Positions 43,402 to 54,000 are shown, numbered from the stretch's first letter. The stretch is DNA of 64,000 nucleotides from JAWLBM01 sp041687675 (GCA_041687675.1 JAWLBM010000027.1:4838-68837); one strand, 5' to 3'. Translations and numbers: made by a program. Notes: a model not told the origin generated them from the sequence alone.

Positions 43402-45351
43402 TCAACGAAAACCGAGGCCGAAGCCGGAGAAGGGCAGGAAGCGCACCGGCTGCCCCTCCTCGACGGCCTCGCAGTCCTCCGGAATGTCGATGAATCCGTC
43501 CGCCGCCCGCAGGCCCGAGATGAGGCTCGAGCCGTCGCGGGCGTAGCGGTCGACGGCGAGCGTGCCGTCCGGCCGGGTGAGGAGGATCCCGCGCAGGAAC
43601 TCCCGCCGGCCGGTCCGGCGCCCCCGGATCGAGAAGGCGGACGGGACGGAAAAACGCGGCGGCTCCGTCCAGGTCGCGCCGGCGAGACGGGACACCAGCG
43701 GCAGCCCGTAGAGAAGGAAGCCGGCGAAGGCGGCCACCGGGTTGCCGGGCAGGCCCAAGAGCACGCAGTCGCCGATGCGGCCGACGGCGAGCGGCCGCCC
43801 CGGCTTCACCGCGATCTTCCACAGGTGCCGCTCGCCGAGGCGGCTGATCGCCGCCGCGACGTGGTCCGCGTCGCCCTCCGACACGCCGCCCGAGGTGATC
43901 ACCAGGTCGTGCCGCGCCGCCGCCTCGGCGATCCGCGCCTCCACCGCGGCCGCATCGTCCGGGATGACGCCGAGGTCGGTAAGGTCGCAGCCGGCCGCTG
44001 CGGCGAGCGCGCTCACCAGCGCGTGGTTGGAATCATAGACCTGCCCCGGGGCGAGGTCCCGGCCCGGCCGCACCACCTCGTCGCCGGTGGAGGCGAGGGC
44101 GACGGAGAGCCGCCGGCGCACCGTCACCCGCTCGCGCCCGAGCGAGGCGAGCGCGCCGACGTCCTGCGGCCGGAGCTTCAGCCCCGGCTCCATCACCACC
44201 GCGCCGGCGGCGATGTCCTCGCCGGCCCGCCGGCGGTTGGCGCCGGGGCGGAGGCCGGCCGGGACGATGACGAAGGTGGCGCCGTCCTGCTCGTGGGTTT
44301 CGCAGTCCTCCTGCATCGCCACCGTGTTGGCGCCCTCCGGCATCGCCGCGCCGGTGAAGATCCGCGCCGCGGCGAAGGGCGGCAGCGGGTCGAGGTCCGT
44401 CGTGCCGGCGAAGACGCGGCCGGCCACCGGCATGAAGCCGCCGGTGGACTCGTGGTCGGCCGCGCGGAAGGCGTATCCGTCCACGGCCGAGGTGTCGGCG
44501 AGCGGCACGTCGCGGGGCGCCGCCACAGCCTCGGCGAGCACCCGGCCGAAGGCCCCGTCGAGCGGCACCTCCTCGGTGCCGGTCACCGGCCCCACACGTT
44601 CGACGACGAGCGCGACGGCCTCGTCGTGCCGCATCACGCCGGCGCCGGGGGCGAAGCAGTCGTCGGGCAGGCGGCCGCGGGCGGGCGCCGGGGCCGGTGC
44701 GATCGCTTCCGGGCGGCCGAGCAGCCGCGAGATCCGCTCGGCCTCCGCGAGGTCCGCCTCGGTGTTGACGTTGAAGAAGGGATCGACGAGTTCGTCGCCG
44801 GCGCGGATCGGCGGGAAGCGCACCTCGCGGTGCGGACCGGCCTCGATAACAGACGAGAGCTTGCGACTGCCCTGCTCCAGCGCCCGGCGCACCGCGGCGC
44901 GCATCGACACCGGCCAGAGCGCCACCACCGGGTGGCGGCCGGTCTCCGACGCGGCGACCACGACCGTCTCGCCCTCCCACGCGGCATCGAGAAGCGCCTC
45001 GACGAGCCCTTCCGGCAGGAAGGGCGCGTCGGCCGGGACGGTGAGGACGTGCCGCATGCCGGGCGTCGCGGCCGCGACCTCGAGGGCGGCGAGCACCCCG
45101 GCGAGCGGGCCGCTCCCCTCGCCCGGCCTCGGCCCGCCCTCGTCGGCCACCACGGGCATGCCGAGCGAGTCGAAACGGTCCGGATCGCCGTTGGCGACCA
45201 GCAGCAGGCCCGCAACGGAATCGCGCAGCACCGCGGCGGCGCGGGCGATCATCGCCTCGCCGCCGACGGTCCGGAGGCCCTTGTCGCCGCCGCCGAGCCG
45301 CGTCGACCCGCCGCCGGCGAGGATCGCGCCGAGCACCGGGGCCGCGGTCAT
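43402..45351 (-). CDS. MobA-MoeA fusion: molybdenum cofactor guanylyltransferase and molybdopterin molybdotransferase
   Basis: One 649-residue chain carries two enzymes of molybdenum cofactor synthesis. Residues 1-210 are MobA, with nucleotide-binding LAGGGSTRLGGGDKGL near residue 11 and VPADAPFLP. After a short Pro/Ala linker (about 215-230), residues 240-640 are MoeA, with DTSAVDGYAFRA, GAMPEGANTVAMQED, the TGDEVV motif and the SGGVSEGDADHV block. MoeA inserts molybdate and MobA adds GMP, so the fusion joins successive steps. MoaA is encoded 4 kb away at 49397-50422. Confidence 0.93.
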   Translation of the reverse strand: MTAAPVLGAILAGGGSTRLGGGDKGLRTVGGEAMIARAAAVLRDSVAGLLLVANGDPDRFDSLGMPVVADEGGPRPGEGSGPLAGVLAALEVAAATPGMRHVLTVPADAPFLPEGLVEALLDAAWEGETVVVAASETGRHPVVALWPVSMRAAVRRALEQGSRKLSSVIEAGPHREVRFPPIRAGDELVDPFFNVNTEADLAEAERISRLLGRPEAIAPAPAPARGRLPDDCFAPGAGVMRHDEAVALVVERVGPVTGTEEVPLDGAFGRVLAEAVAAPRDVPLADTSAVDGYAFRAADHESTGGFMPVAGRVFAGTTDLDPLPPFAAARIFTGAAMPEGANTVAMQEDCETHEQDGATFVIVPAGLRPGANRRRAGEDIAAGAVVMEPGLKLRPQDVGALASLGRERVTVRRRLSVALASTGDEVVRPGRDLAPGQVYDSNHALVSALAAAAGCDLTDLGVIPDDAAAVEARIAEAAARHDLVITSGGVSEGDADHVAAAISRLGERHLWKIAVKPGRPLAVGRIGDCVLLGLPGNPVAAFAGFLLYGLPLVSRLAGATWTEPPRFSVPSAFSIRGRRTGRREFLRGILLTRPDGTLAVDRYARDGSSLISGLRAADGFIDIPEDCEAVEEGQPVRFLPFSGFGLGFR

Positions 45352-45531
45352 GGCGTCCTCCGGGCGGGGCGGGCGACGCGCCGGCCGGTGAGCGGAGGGG
45401 AGAACGGACGTCGTGCTGTCATCGGCGGAGCCTAGGGTGACGCCCGCCCCTTGCGCAAGCCGCCGGGCCCGCGTTGACCTCGGCGGGCGGCAGGCATAGG
45501 TAACCGGCAGCCGCCAGCCGGAGATCGCCAG

Positions 45532-46683
45532 ATGTCGACGCCCCTCAAGGACCAGGTCCTCGCCCTGCTCAGGCAGATGACGCCGCCCGGCGAGAGCCGC
45601 GACCCGGTGTCGGCCGGCCAGGTCTCCGAGGTCTTCGTGAGCGACGGCCGGGTGATGTTCTCGCTCACCGTGCCCGCCGACCGGGCCCGTGAGATGGAGC
45701 CCTTCCGGGCCGAGGTGGAGCGGCGCGTCAAGGCGCTGCCCGGCGTCGAGCGGGCGATGATCGCCCTCACCGCGGAGGTCGCCCCGGGCGGCCGGCCGGC
45801 GCAGGCCGCCGCGGGCCGCCCCGCGCCCGCCCGGCCCCATTCCCATGCGCCCGCCGCCGGAGGTGCGCCGCAGAAGCCGGGCGTGCCGGGGGTGAAGTCG
45901 ATCATCGCCGTCGCCTCCGGCAAGGGCGGCGTCGGCAAGTCGACCACCGCGGTGAATCTCGCCCTCGCCCTCGCCGCGAACGGGCTGAGGGTCGGCCTCC
46001 TCGACGCCGACATCTACGGTCCCTCGATCCCGCGCCTGATGCAGCTCTCCGGCCGCCCGGAGACGATCGACGGCAAGCTGATCCGGCCGATGGAGAACTA
46101 CGGCGTCAAGGTGATGTCGATCGGCTTCATGGTCGCCGAGGAGACGGCGATGATCTGGCGCGGCCCGATGGTCGTCTCGGCGATCACCCAGATGCTGCGC
46201 GAGGTCGCCTGGGGCGAGCTCGACGTGCTGGTCGTCGACATGCCGCCCGGCACCGGCGACGCCCAGCTCACCATGGCGCAGCAGGTGCCGCTCGCCGGCG
46301 CGGTGATCGTGTCGACCCCGCAGGACCTGGCGCTGATCGACGCCCGCCGCGGCGTCGCCATGTTCCGCAAGGTGGAGGTGCCCGTCCTCGGCATCGTCGA
46401 GAACATGAGCTACTTCGTCTGCCCGCACTGCGGCGGCCGCTCCGACGTCTTCGGCCACGGCGGCGCGCAGCATGAGGCCGAGCGGATCGGCGTTCCCTTC
46501 CTCGGCGAGGTGCCGCTGGAGATGAAGATCCGCGAGACCTCCGACGCCGGCCTGCCGGTGGTGGCGACCGAGCCGGACGGCCCGCACGCCGCCGTCTACC
46601 GGGCGATCGCCGAGAAGGTCGCCGCATCGCTCGAGACGGGCGCCTCCAGCCGCCGGGCGCCGCCCCGGATCGTCCTCGAGTAA
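45532..46683 (+). CDS. mrp: Mrp/ApbC P-loop iron-sulfur carrier ATPase
   Basis: The 383-residue protein has an N-terminal MIP18/DUF59 domain (1-85), a Pro/Ala/His linker and a deviant Walker A P-loop ATPase domain (SGKGGVGKSTTAVNLALAL near residue 125). The cluster-binding CPHC pair lies in YFVCPHCGG near 300, and MPPGTGDAQL is the switch II region. Mrp transfers Fe-S clusters to apoproteins in the cytosol. Neighbouring MoCo genes include the Fe-S enzyme MoaA, a possible client. Confidence 0.94.
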   Translation: MSTPLKDQVLALLRQMTPPGESRDPVSAGQVSEVFVSDGRVMFSLTVPADRAREMEPFRAEVERRVKALPGVERAMIALTAEVAPGGRPAQAAAGRPAPARPHSHAPAAGGAPQKPGVPGVKSIIAVASGKGGVGKSTTAVNLALALAANGLRVGLLDADIYGPSIPRLMQLSGRPETIDGKLIRPMENYGVKVMSIGFMVAEETAMIWRGPMVVSAITQMLREVAWGELDVLVVDMPPGTGDAQLTMAQQVPLAGAVIVSTPQDLALIDARRGVAMFRKVEVPVLGIVENMSYFVCPHCGGRSDVFGHGGAQHEAERIGVPFLGEVPLEMKIRETSDAGLPVVATEPDGPHAAVYRAIAEKVAASLETGASSRRAPPRIVLE

Positions 46684-46686
46684 GGC

Positions 46687-47901
46687 TCAGGCGACCTCGC
46701 CGCGGGTGCCGATCCTGACCGCGAGGCCGCAGGCGACGCCGGCCACCGCGGCGACGATCATCACCGCGAGGAGACCCCAGACCGTCCCCTGCCAGACCGT
46801 CACCAGCAGCGCGCCGGCGAGCGTCGAGGCGAGCGCGCCGACGCCCACCTGCATCGAGCCGCCGAGGCCGGAGGCGGCGCCGGCGAGGTCGGGCCGGATG
46901 CTGACCGAGCCGGCGATCGCCGAGGGGAGCGCCACGCCGTTGGCGACGCCGACGAGGAGCATCGGCCCGAACAGCGCCAGCGGGTGGACGATCCCCGCCG
47001 CGAACAGCGCCGCCATCGTCCCGACCGCCACCATCTGCACCGCGTTGCCGGCGGTGATCATGGCCGGCACGCCGATGCGGGCGGCGAAGCGGCCGGTGAG
47101 GAAGTTGCCCATCATGTAGCCGAGGCTGACCAGGATGAAATAGAGCCCGTAGGCGACCGGCCCCACCTGCATGATCTCGGAACTCACGTAGGGCGCGCCA
47201 CCGAGGAAGGCGAAGAAGACCGCCGAGGCGAAGGCCGCCGCGCCCGAATAGGCCCAGAAGATCGGCACCGAGAGGAGTTCGCCCCACTGCCTCACCGTCT
47301 CGCGGAACGAGACCGCGCGGCCGAGGTTGGGGTTCGTCTCGTAGAGCGCCGCCAGCGCCCAGAGCAGGGCGCCCGCGCCGGTCGCCAGCATCACGACGAA
47401 GCTGCCGCGCCAGCCGACCGTCTCCTCGAGGACGCCGCCGATGGTCGGCGCGATCATCGGGGCCACCGCCATGCCCATGGTGACATAGCCGATCATGCTC
47501 GCCGCGCGGTCGCGGTCGTAGAGGTCGCGCACGATCGCCCGGGCGAGCACGATGCCGGCGCAGCCGCCGGCGCCCTGCAGCACGCGGCCGGCGAGCAGCA
47601 CCTCGATCGTCGGGGCGAACAGCGCGATCACGCTTCCGGCGACGAACACCACCATGCCGCCGAGCAGCACCGGCCGGCGGCCGAACCGGTCCGACAGCGG
47701 GCCGATCACCGTCTGCGCCAGCGCCATCGTGGCGAGGTAGAGCGACAGCATCAGCTGGATCATCGCGTAGGTGGTGCCGAAGGCCTCCGTCATGTGCGGC
47801 ATCGACGGCATGGCGATGTTGATCGCCAGCGGGTTCACCGCCGACAGCGCCACCAGCAGGTAGACGCTCGGCCGGCGCGCGATGCGCTCCGCGCCGCTCA
47901 C
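46687..47901 (-). CDS. Bcr/CflA-family MFS drug exporter
   Basis: A 404-residue carrier with 12 predicted helices. Motif A appears as GPLSDRFGRRPVLLGG between helices 2 and 3, and RVLQGAGGCAGIVLARAIVRDL is the Bcr/CflA signature in helix 4-5. The start is a GTG at 47901 that overlaps the stop of the EamA transporter as GTGA; no ATG fits the N-terminus. Substrates could be bicyclomycin-like drugs or others. Confidence 0.9.
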   Translation of the reverse strand: MSGAERIARRPSVYLLVALSAVNPLAINIAMPSMPHMTEAFGTTYAMIQLMLSLYLATMALAQTVIGPLSDRFGRRPVLLGGMVVFVAGSVIALFAPTIEVLLAGRVLQGAGGCAGIVLARAIVRDLYDRDRAASMIGYVTMGMAVAPMIAPTIGGVLEETVGWRGSFVVMLATGAGALLWALAALYETNPNLGRAVSFRETVRQWGELLSVPIFWAYSGAAAFASAVFFAFLGGAPYVSSEIMQVGPVAYGLYFILVSLGYMMGNFLTGRFAARIGVPAMITAGNAVQMVAVGTMAALFAAGIVHPLALFGPMLLVGVANGVALPSAIAGSVSIRPDLAGAASGLGGSMQVGVGALASTLAGALLVTVWQGTVWGLLAVMIVAAVAGVACGLAVRIGTRGEVA

Positions 47902-48872
47902 GTCCGCTCTCCCTCGACGCGGGCGGCCTCTCCGCCGACCGCGGCCGCATCGCCAGCCGGGACGACCCCCGACGGCAGCATCGCCTCCGTCCGTCCCCGC
48001 CGCGCCGCCACCCGGCGCTCGCGATAGAAGGTGTAGACGCCGGTGCCGACCACGATGGCGATGCCGACCAGCGTGAGGGCGTCCGGCACGTCGCCCCAGA
48101 CCAGCCAGCCGATCAGGATGGCGTAGGGGATGAAGGAATAGCGGAAGGGCGCCACCACCGCGATGTCGCCGCTGCGCATGGCGACGATCACCGTCATGAA
48201 GCCGAGCAGCAGGAAGGTGCCGGTGCCGAGCAGGTACCCGGCCTCGACGAGGCCGACGGGCTGCCAGTCCTCGCCGAGGCCCATGGCGAAGCCGAACAGC
48301 ATCACCGACACCGAGGTGAACGTGGTGATCGCCAGCGTCGGCGTCGTCGCGGGAATGGCCCGGGTGGTGACGTCGCGGAGCGCGATCAGCAGCACCGAGG
48401 CGAAGGCGACGAGGGAGTAGGCGTTGAAGTCCGCCGCGCCCGGGCGGACGATCACCAGGATGCCGAGAAAGCCGATCGTCACCGCCGTCCAGCGCCGCCA
48501 GCCGACCTTCTCGCCGAGGAACAGCGCCCCGCCGGCGGTGATCGCCAGCGGCGCGGCCTGGGCGATGGCGCTGGTGTTGGCGATCGGCATGTGGAGGAGC
48601 GCGGTGAGGTAGAGGAAGGTCGCCCCCACCTCGCCGGTCGTCCGCAACCACACCTTGCGGTCGGCGAACAGGGCCGGCACCGCCGAAAGCGCGCCGGAGG
48701 CGTAGGCGAGGCCGGCCACGAACAGGGTGGAGACGACGCCGCGCAGCGCGATGATCTGCGACAGCGGCAGCGTCTCGCCGGCCATCTTCACGAACATGTC
48801 GTTGATGATGAAGAAAAGGCTGCAGGCCAGCATCGCCAGGATGCCGCGCAGGTTGTCGCGAAAGTCGGTCAT
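47898..48872 (-). CDS. EamA/DMT-superfamily transporter
   Basis: A 324-residue protein with ten predicted helices in two EamA repeats (about 10-145 and 160-290) and a hydrophilic tail of about 35 residues. Segments NDMFVKMAGETLPLSQIIALRG and ANTSAIAQAAPLAITAGGALFLGEK are typical of the RhaT/EamA carriers. Substrate unknown; the pair with the overlapping MFS gene suggests a small export operon. Confidence 0.88.
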   Translation of the reverse strand: MTDFRDNLRGILAMLACSLFFIINDMFVKMAGETLPLSQIIALRGVVSTLFVAGLAYASGALSAVPALFADRKVWLRTTGEVGATFLYLTALLHMPIANTSAIAQAAPLAITAGGALFLGEKVGWRRWTAVTIGFLGILVIVRPGAADFNAYSLVAFASVLLIALRDVTTRAIPATTPTLAITTFTSVSVMLFGFAMGLGEDWQPVGLVEAGYLLGTGTFLLLGFMTVIVAMRSGDIAVVAPFRYSFIPYAILIGWLVWGDVPDALTLVGIAIVVGTGVYTFYRERRVAARRGRTEAMLPSGVVPAGDAAAVGGEAARVEGERT

Positions 48873-49073
48873 GGGTCCCGGGCGGGATGGGGTTTGCGGC
48901 GCACGCCGGTGAAAGCGGCGCCCAACATCCTCCTCCCGCGCCCGCTTTGCAAGCGGTGCGTGCCGGCGGATCCGTCACATCCCAGGGCGGATGCGGGGCC
49001 TGTGCGTGCCTGCGACGCGAGAACCGGTTGCGGTCCCCGGGCGTTGTCTGCGAGGCTCGGGGAAAGGGAGAGG

Positions 49074-49376
49074 ATGATGACGAGAGATCTCGCCCCCGCC
49101 GCCCTCGTGTTCCTCGCGGCCGTGACGCTCGCGGACGCCAGCGGGCGGGAGCCCTCGCGCGAGGCCGCCGACATGCCCTGCGACGCCGAGGCGGCCGCCT
49201 TCGCGGTCGGACAGCGCTACCATGAGGACGTCGCCGACGAGGCCCGGAAGGCCTCCGGCGCGGCCGAACTGCGCGTCGTGCCGGAGGGGCTCGAGGTGCC
49301 GATGGCCATCAAGCCGGACCGCCTCACCCTGTGGCTGGACGGCGACGGCACCATCGCCCGGGCGACCTGCGGCTGA
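49074..49376 (+). CDS. Peptidase inhibitor I78-family protein
   Basis: A 100-residue secreted protein. After a signal sequence (LAPAALVFLAAVTLADA) comes the I78 core: a Cys near residue 33, RKASGAAELRVVPEG, the loop AIKPDRLTLWLDGDGTIARATCG with the second Cys at the end. The two cysteines likely form a disulfide, as in the Aspergillus elastase inhibitor family. Protease inhibition is inferred. Two adjacent ATGs exist; GGGAGAGG fits either. Confidence 0.78.
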   Translation: MMTRDLAPAALVFLAAVTLADASGREPSREAADMPCDAEAAAFAVGQRYHEDVADEARKASGAAELRVVPEGLEVPMAIKPDRLTLWLDGDGTIARATCG

Positions 49377-49396
49377 CCGCTGGCCCCCGCCGCCGC

Positions 49397-50422
49397 TCAG
49401 CCGCCGGTCACCGACATGTGGCGCGAGACCGCCGGCGCCTGCCGCTGGCGGTCGATGACGAAGTCGTGGCCCTTCGGCTTGCGGCCGATCGCCTCGTCGA
49501 TCGCCCGGTGGAGGAGGTCGTCGCCCTCCGAGGCCCGCAGCGGCGCCCGGAGGTCCGCGGCGTCCTCCTGGCCGAGGCACATGTAGAGCGTGCCGGTGCA
49601 GGTGACCCGCACCCGGTTGCAGCTTTCGCAGAAGTTGTGGGTGAGCGGCGTGATGAAGCCGAGCCGCCCGCCGGTCTCCTTCACCCGCACGTAGCGCGCC
49701 GGTCCGCCGGTGCGGAAGGGGATGTCCTCCAGCGTGAAGCGCTCGCCGAGCCGCTCGCGCACCATGGAGAGCGGCAGGTACTGGTCGGTGCGGTCGCCGT
49801 CGATCTCGCCGAGCGGCATGGTCTCGATCAGCGTCAGGTCGTGGCCGCGCTCGTGGGCCCAGGCGACCATGCCGGGGATCTCGTGCTCGTTGACGCCCTT
49901 CAGCGCCACGGCGTTGATCTTCACCTCGAGCCCGGCCTCATGCGCCGCCTCGATGCCGGCGAGCACCTGCGCAAGGTCGCCGCGGCGGGTGATCTCGCGG
50001 AACTTCGCCGGATCGAGCGTGTCGACCGAGACGTTCACCCGCCGCACGCCGCAGTCGGCGAGCTCGCCGGCGAAGCGGCCGAGCTGCGAGCCGTTGGTGG
50101 TGAGCGTCAGCTCGTCGAGCGCGCCGGACTTCAGATGCCGCGAGAGCCGGCGCACGAGGCTCATGATGTCGCGGCGGACCAGCGGCTCGCCGCCGGTGAG
50201 GCGCAGCTTGCGCACGCCCTTCTCCACGAAGGCGCTGCACAGCCTGTCGAGTTCCTCCAGCGTCAGCACCTCCCGCTTCGGCAGGAAGGTCATGTCCTCC
50301 GCCATGCAGTAGACGCAGCGGAAGTCGCAGCGGTCGGTGACCGAGACGCGCAGGTAGGTGATCCGCCGCCCGAAGGGGTCGATCATCGGCGTCGTCGCGT
50401 CGGCGGCATGCGTCAGGGACAT
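49397..50422 (-). CDS. moaA: GTP 3',8-cyclase MoaA (radical SAM)
   Basis: The 341-residue enzyme starts molybdenum cofactor synthesis from GTP with MoaC. The radical-SAM cluster motif is CDFRCVYC near residue 30, the C-terminal second cluster is CESCNRVRVTCTGTLYMC, and the chain ends in the catalytically important GG. The start at MSLTHAAD is preferred; an ATG 23 codons upstream would lie within a few bases of the proposed -10 box. Confidence 0.95.
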   Translation of the reverse strand: MSLTHAADATTPMIDPFGRRITYLRVSVTDRCDFRCVYCMAEDMTFLPKREVLTLEELDRLCSAFVEKGVRKLRLTGGEPLVRRDIMSLVRRLSRHLKSGALDELTLTTNGSQLGRFAGELADCGVRRVNVSVDTLDPAKFREITRRGDLAQVLAGIEAAHEAGLEVKINAVALKGVNEHEIPGMVAWAHERGHDLTLIETMPLGEIDGDRTDQYLPLSMVRERLGERFTLEDIPFRTGGPARYVRVKETGGRLGFITPLTHNFCESCNRVRVTCTGTLYMCLGQEDAADLRAPLRASEGDDLLHRAIDEAIGRKPKGHDFVIDRQRQAPAVSRHMSVTGG

Positions 50423-50496
50423 CTCGCTCGGCCTCTCTCGCGGCGCCGCGCGGCGCCCTCGTCTCCGGGCGGCCGGGGCCGCCGTCTCCATGGCGT

Positions 50497-50539
50497 AAGA
50501 TAGCGCCGTGCATAACGCTTTTGAAGGACGCTTTTGAAG
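50497..50539 (-). promoter_or_regulatory. Probable moaA promoter with a 12-bp tandem repeat over the -35 box
   Basis: Reading the minus strand, TTCAAA (50525-50520) and TATCTT (50502-50497) are 17 bases apart. The sequence ACGCTTTTGAAG occurs twice on the plus strand (50515-50526, 50528-50539), 13 bases apart and overlapping the -35 box, which could be a regulator site. Confidence 0.5.
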
Positions 50540-50751
50540 ACGCCGGGCGACGGGCCCCGATCCGCCCGGCGGCACGCCCGCGGCGGGCGCCCGGTCGCGC
50601 GCGCATTCCCCGACTCGGCGCGGCGTTGCCCGGCACACCTCCCTGCGCGCCCGCCCTTCCCGCGCCGCACGACAGCAACAGAAGCGGTCAATTCATGTGC
50701 TACCTGCACCGGACAACTCGTGTGCTCGCTACACAGTCCCGCGAAAAGGGG

Positions 50752-50780
50752 TTGCGGATCCCCCTCCCCCCTTATATAAG
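50752..50780 (+). promoter_or_regulatory. Probable sigma70 promoter of tRNA-Lys
   Basis: TTGCGG (50752-50757) and TATAAG (50775-50780) are separated by 17 bases, ending 38 bases before the mature tRNA 5' end. The TTATATAAG patch is one of the few AT-rich words here. Confidence 0.6.
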
Positions 50781-50818
50781 CCCGCCATCCAACGCGGACG
50801 GCCACCCCGTCCAGCGGC

Positions 50819-50894
<76 letters not shown>

Positions 50895-51094
50895 AACTTT
50901 TCAGCAGGTTACATCGTGTTCCCGCCGGCGGAGCCGGGCGGCTGTGCGTGTGGGGTAACACTTGGGGTAACGGGAGCGCCGGGCTTTGGCCGGTCGGGGT
51001 TGGGCCGGGATGCCGACGGCCGATGACGATCCCCGACGCCGAGGCCGCCGCCCACCTAGCCGCGATCCTCGCCGCCGGGCTTGAAGTGGACTGC

Positions 51095-54000
51095 TCAGCG
51101 AAGCCGACGCCGGATGTCGGCCTCCATGTCCTCCATCCCCGCTTCCCGTTCATAGGTCTCCGCTAGGTCGTCGAGGAGATTGGCCGCGACAAAGGGGTGC
51201 GAGAAGCGCAGGGCCAAGGCCCATCTCCGGTACTTGGCGGCCAAGGCACGTTCCTGGTCGCCGCCCTCGCCACGCCATTGGACGCCTCGAGAGTTGTAGA
51301 CGCCCATGTGTGCACCCTGCGTCAGTGCCTTGGACCGCACCTCCTCCATGACCTCGCGAACGGGCTCGCACGGCCAGACATCGTCGTCTCCGACGGGCGC
51401 ATGGGCAAGCAGTTCGCCGATGCAATGGTCGCACACGTCGCTGCGGCCGAGTTCGGCACACCGACGGCGGACGGAAACGACCCACTGTAGCAGGCGCTCC
51501 GCTCTCAGTTGACCCGCGTCGTCGTAGCCCGGGAGGCGCCGGAGCGAATTGAGCAAGCGGTAGCTCTGCTCGGCGAGGCTCCGCGCCCGGTCCTCCGGCA
51601 CGACAACATCCGCGGGATCCGATCCGCCGTCCTTGCGCCGGAAGCACCAGGCGACAAGTCGCGCGAAAAATTCAGGGTTCTCTTGAATGTAGAGCTCCAA
51701 GTTCGGGATGCCGGATTTGTTGCCGCTTTTGTCCCAAGGCCGCGCGAGGAGAGGGAGGAACTTGAACTCCAATGCTGCTTTCTGCTCGAGCGTCAAGGCG
51801 GCACATGAACTGATTTGCTTGAATGCCTTCCCGAAATGGTATCCTTGCCAATCGGATGCGTTGCTCTCTCCGTCAGCGCTTGTCGCAATTCCGTCCAGTA
51901 CCCGGTAGAGCATCTCCGGCTCCAGTTTCTCCGGCTGGAGCCGGGCGCAGGAGAAGGCGGCGCCTGGGCGGTTCGCCTCGAGCAAGCGCTGAACCGCCTC
52001 ATTGTTCTCGTCGTCGGCCTGGTGGATCCACTCGGGGATGACGCTCTGCCAGTAAGCCGTTCGCCCGGCCTCGGGGAGACGATCGACGATCGCCCACGTG
52101 ATCCTCCGAAACGGAGCCAAAGTGAAGAGATGCGCTTTCTGGTCTTCCGGGAGAGCCTGCCCCAGCGCCTCGAGGATCCGCCCCCGGCGCGCGTCGTCCT
52201 CGATTGACCGCAAGGCGCCGGCCGCGAGGGACTTCATCCGAAAGGCATCGTCCTTCGATTCGAGCGCCTCCCGGAGCGCACGATGAACGAGGTCCCCGAT
52301 CTCGTCGTCCGAGAGCACTTTCGTGGCCGAAAGGGCTCCGACTTGCCACGCGCCGTTGCCGCGCAGGGACAACTCCAGAAGCCCCGCAACTCCGCGAGCC
52401 GCATGGACCTCCGTCAGCGCCTCGACCCTGAGGTTGCGGATCCTCTCGCCCCGCTTGTCGGGCTCGAAATCCTCCTCCTCGAGTTCATCGGCGGACTCGT
52501 CCACCCAGGTGTCACGGAACAACCAGGCGTGCCGGTCGATAAGGTCCACCGGTTCGAGGGCGGCGTGGACGGCCTGGGCTTTCCTGGTCAGGGCGGTGCG
52601 GCCCGACTTCCGCGCGCGCTTCGCCGCCATGCGGGTCAGCACACTTCGCCGGATCTTCTCCCGCAGTTCCGCCTTCTCTGCATCAGTCGCCCGGTTGCGG
52701 GCCCACTCGTCGATGACATCCCAGACGCGCGCCTGGAACTCGTCTCCTAGGCCGGCCATCCGCTCAACAAGGTCGCCGAGGGTCTCGACCGAGTGGTTCT
52801 CCCAGTCGAGCGCCATCTCGACCATTTCGCAACGGAACCGCATGATGTCCTCGTTGCGAGTCGCCTCGCCGTAACCCAGCCCGTCCGACCGCCAGCGGGG
52901 TTTGTGGTTTTCGTGGCCCACTTGGTCCCTGTAGCCGAATTGGTCGACGCAGATCTCCCAGGCGATGCTGGGGTGTCTCCTCGCGATCTGGCGCATCAGC
53001 GCGAGGCGCGCCTCCAGGTTCCCGGCTGTCTGGGGCATCCACGAGCGGAAGATGCCCTTTAACGATTCGATCGGCTTGTTCTGCCAGTTGTCCTCGATCC
53101 GCACTTCTGCGAGACGCGCGAGCACCAGGGCGGCACGCGCCAGCGTCTCCGGGTTCCAGGCAAGCGCCTCGAGGGCCCACAGGAGACCGGTACGGCTGGG
53201 GCTCCCGAACAAACCGTCGGTCACCGGACGCATCAGCCCGAGCACCTCCTCAGGCGCATGATCAAGGCCGTACTCCAGGATCGAAAGGAAAGCGTCGGGC
53301 GCAGCCTCGGCGTAGATCGACAGCTCCCCGTCGTTCGCTTCAAGCCTGCGCGTTGTGAGCGGCGTCAGCAGCCGCCTGACCGTTTCCGCCGCCTTCGCCT
53401 GGGTATCGACCGCAATGCGCCCGTTGAAGAGCGCCCTGCCGTGGACGGCGAGCAGGACCAGGGTTTCACAGATGCCCTGGCGGAATACATTCGAGAATTC
53501 CCGTTTCTTGCCATACACCTCCGCGGCCCAGCGCTTGGAATCTTCAAGGTCCAGTGCCGGATCGTCCTCGCAAAGGACAATCTCCGTCGCGAACTCGAAG
53601 TAGCGCTCGAGATCTTCGGTTGTCACCGCCGGGGCGATGGCATTGAGTAGATCGATCTTCGAGATCACGCCGCGATGGTTTCCCAGTGACCAGACCGGCG
53701 GGTCGTCTACCCCCGCGAGCTGCTGAACGTCCTTCTCGACATCGGCATACGGTCGGTTGGCGAGAAGCTCGAGGCCGAGCTGGTCGTTGACGTTGGCGGC
53801 GTGCCAGGTGCCCGCGAACATGATCGGGATCAGCCGGCTCGCCGTCCCGTGATCAGCCGCCCACTTCGGCGTCCGAATGGCCGGAACTTTCGAGCGGCGC
53901 CGACGGAGAACGGTCAGCGAGCGTCCCGATTCCTGGGCGAGGCGAGCAATCTCGTCCCGTCCAAGACCGGCCCCCTCGAGGGCTTTTTCAAAGGCTTCAT

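Larger units (their letters stand above)
50423..50818. other. Divergent control region between moaA and tRNA-Lys
   Basis: This 396-base region holds promoters for both genes (listed separately) and no gene. Small frames on both strands are low-complexity Arg/Ala/Pro. Confidence 0.65.
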
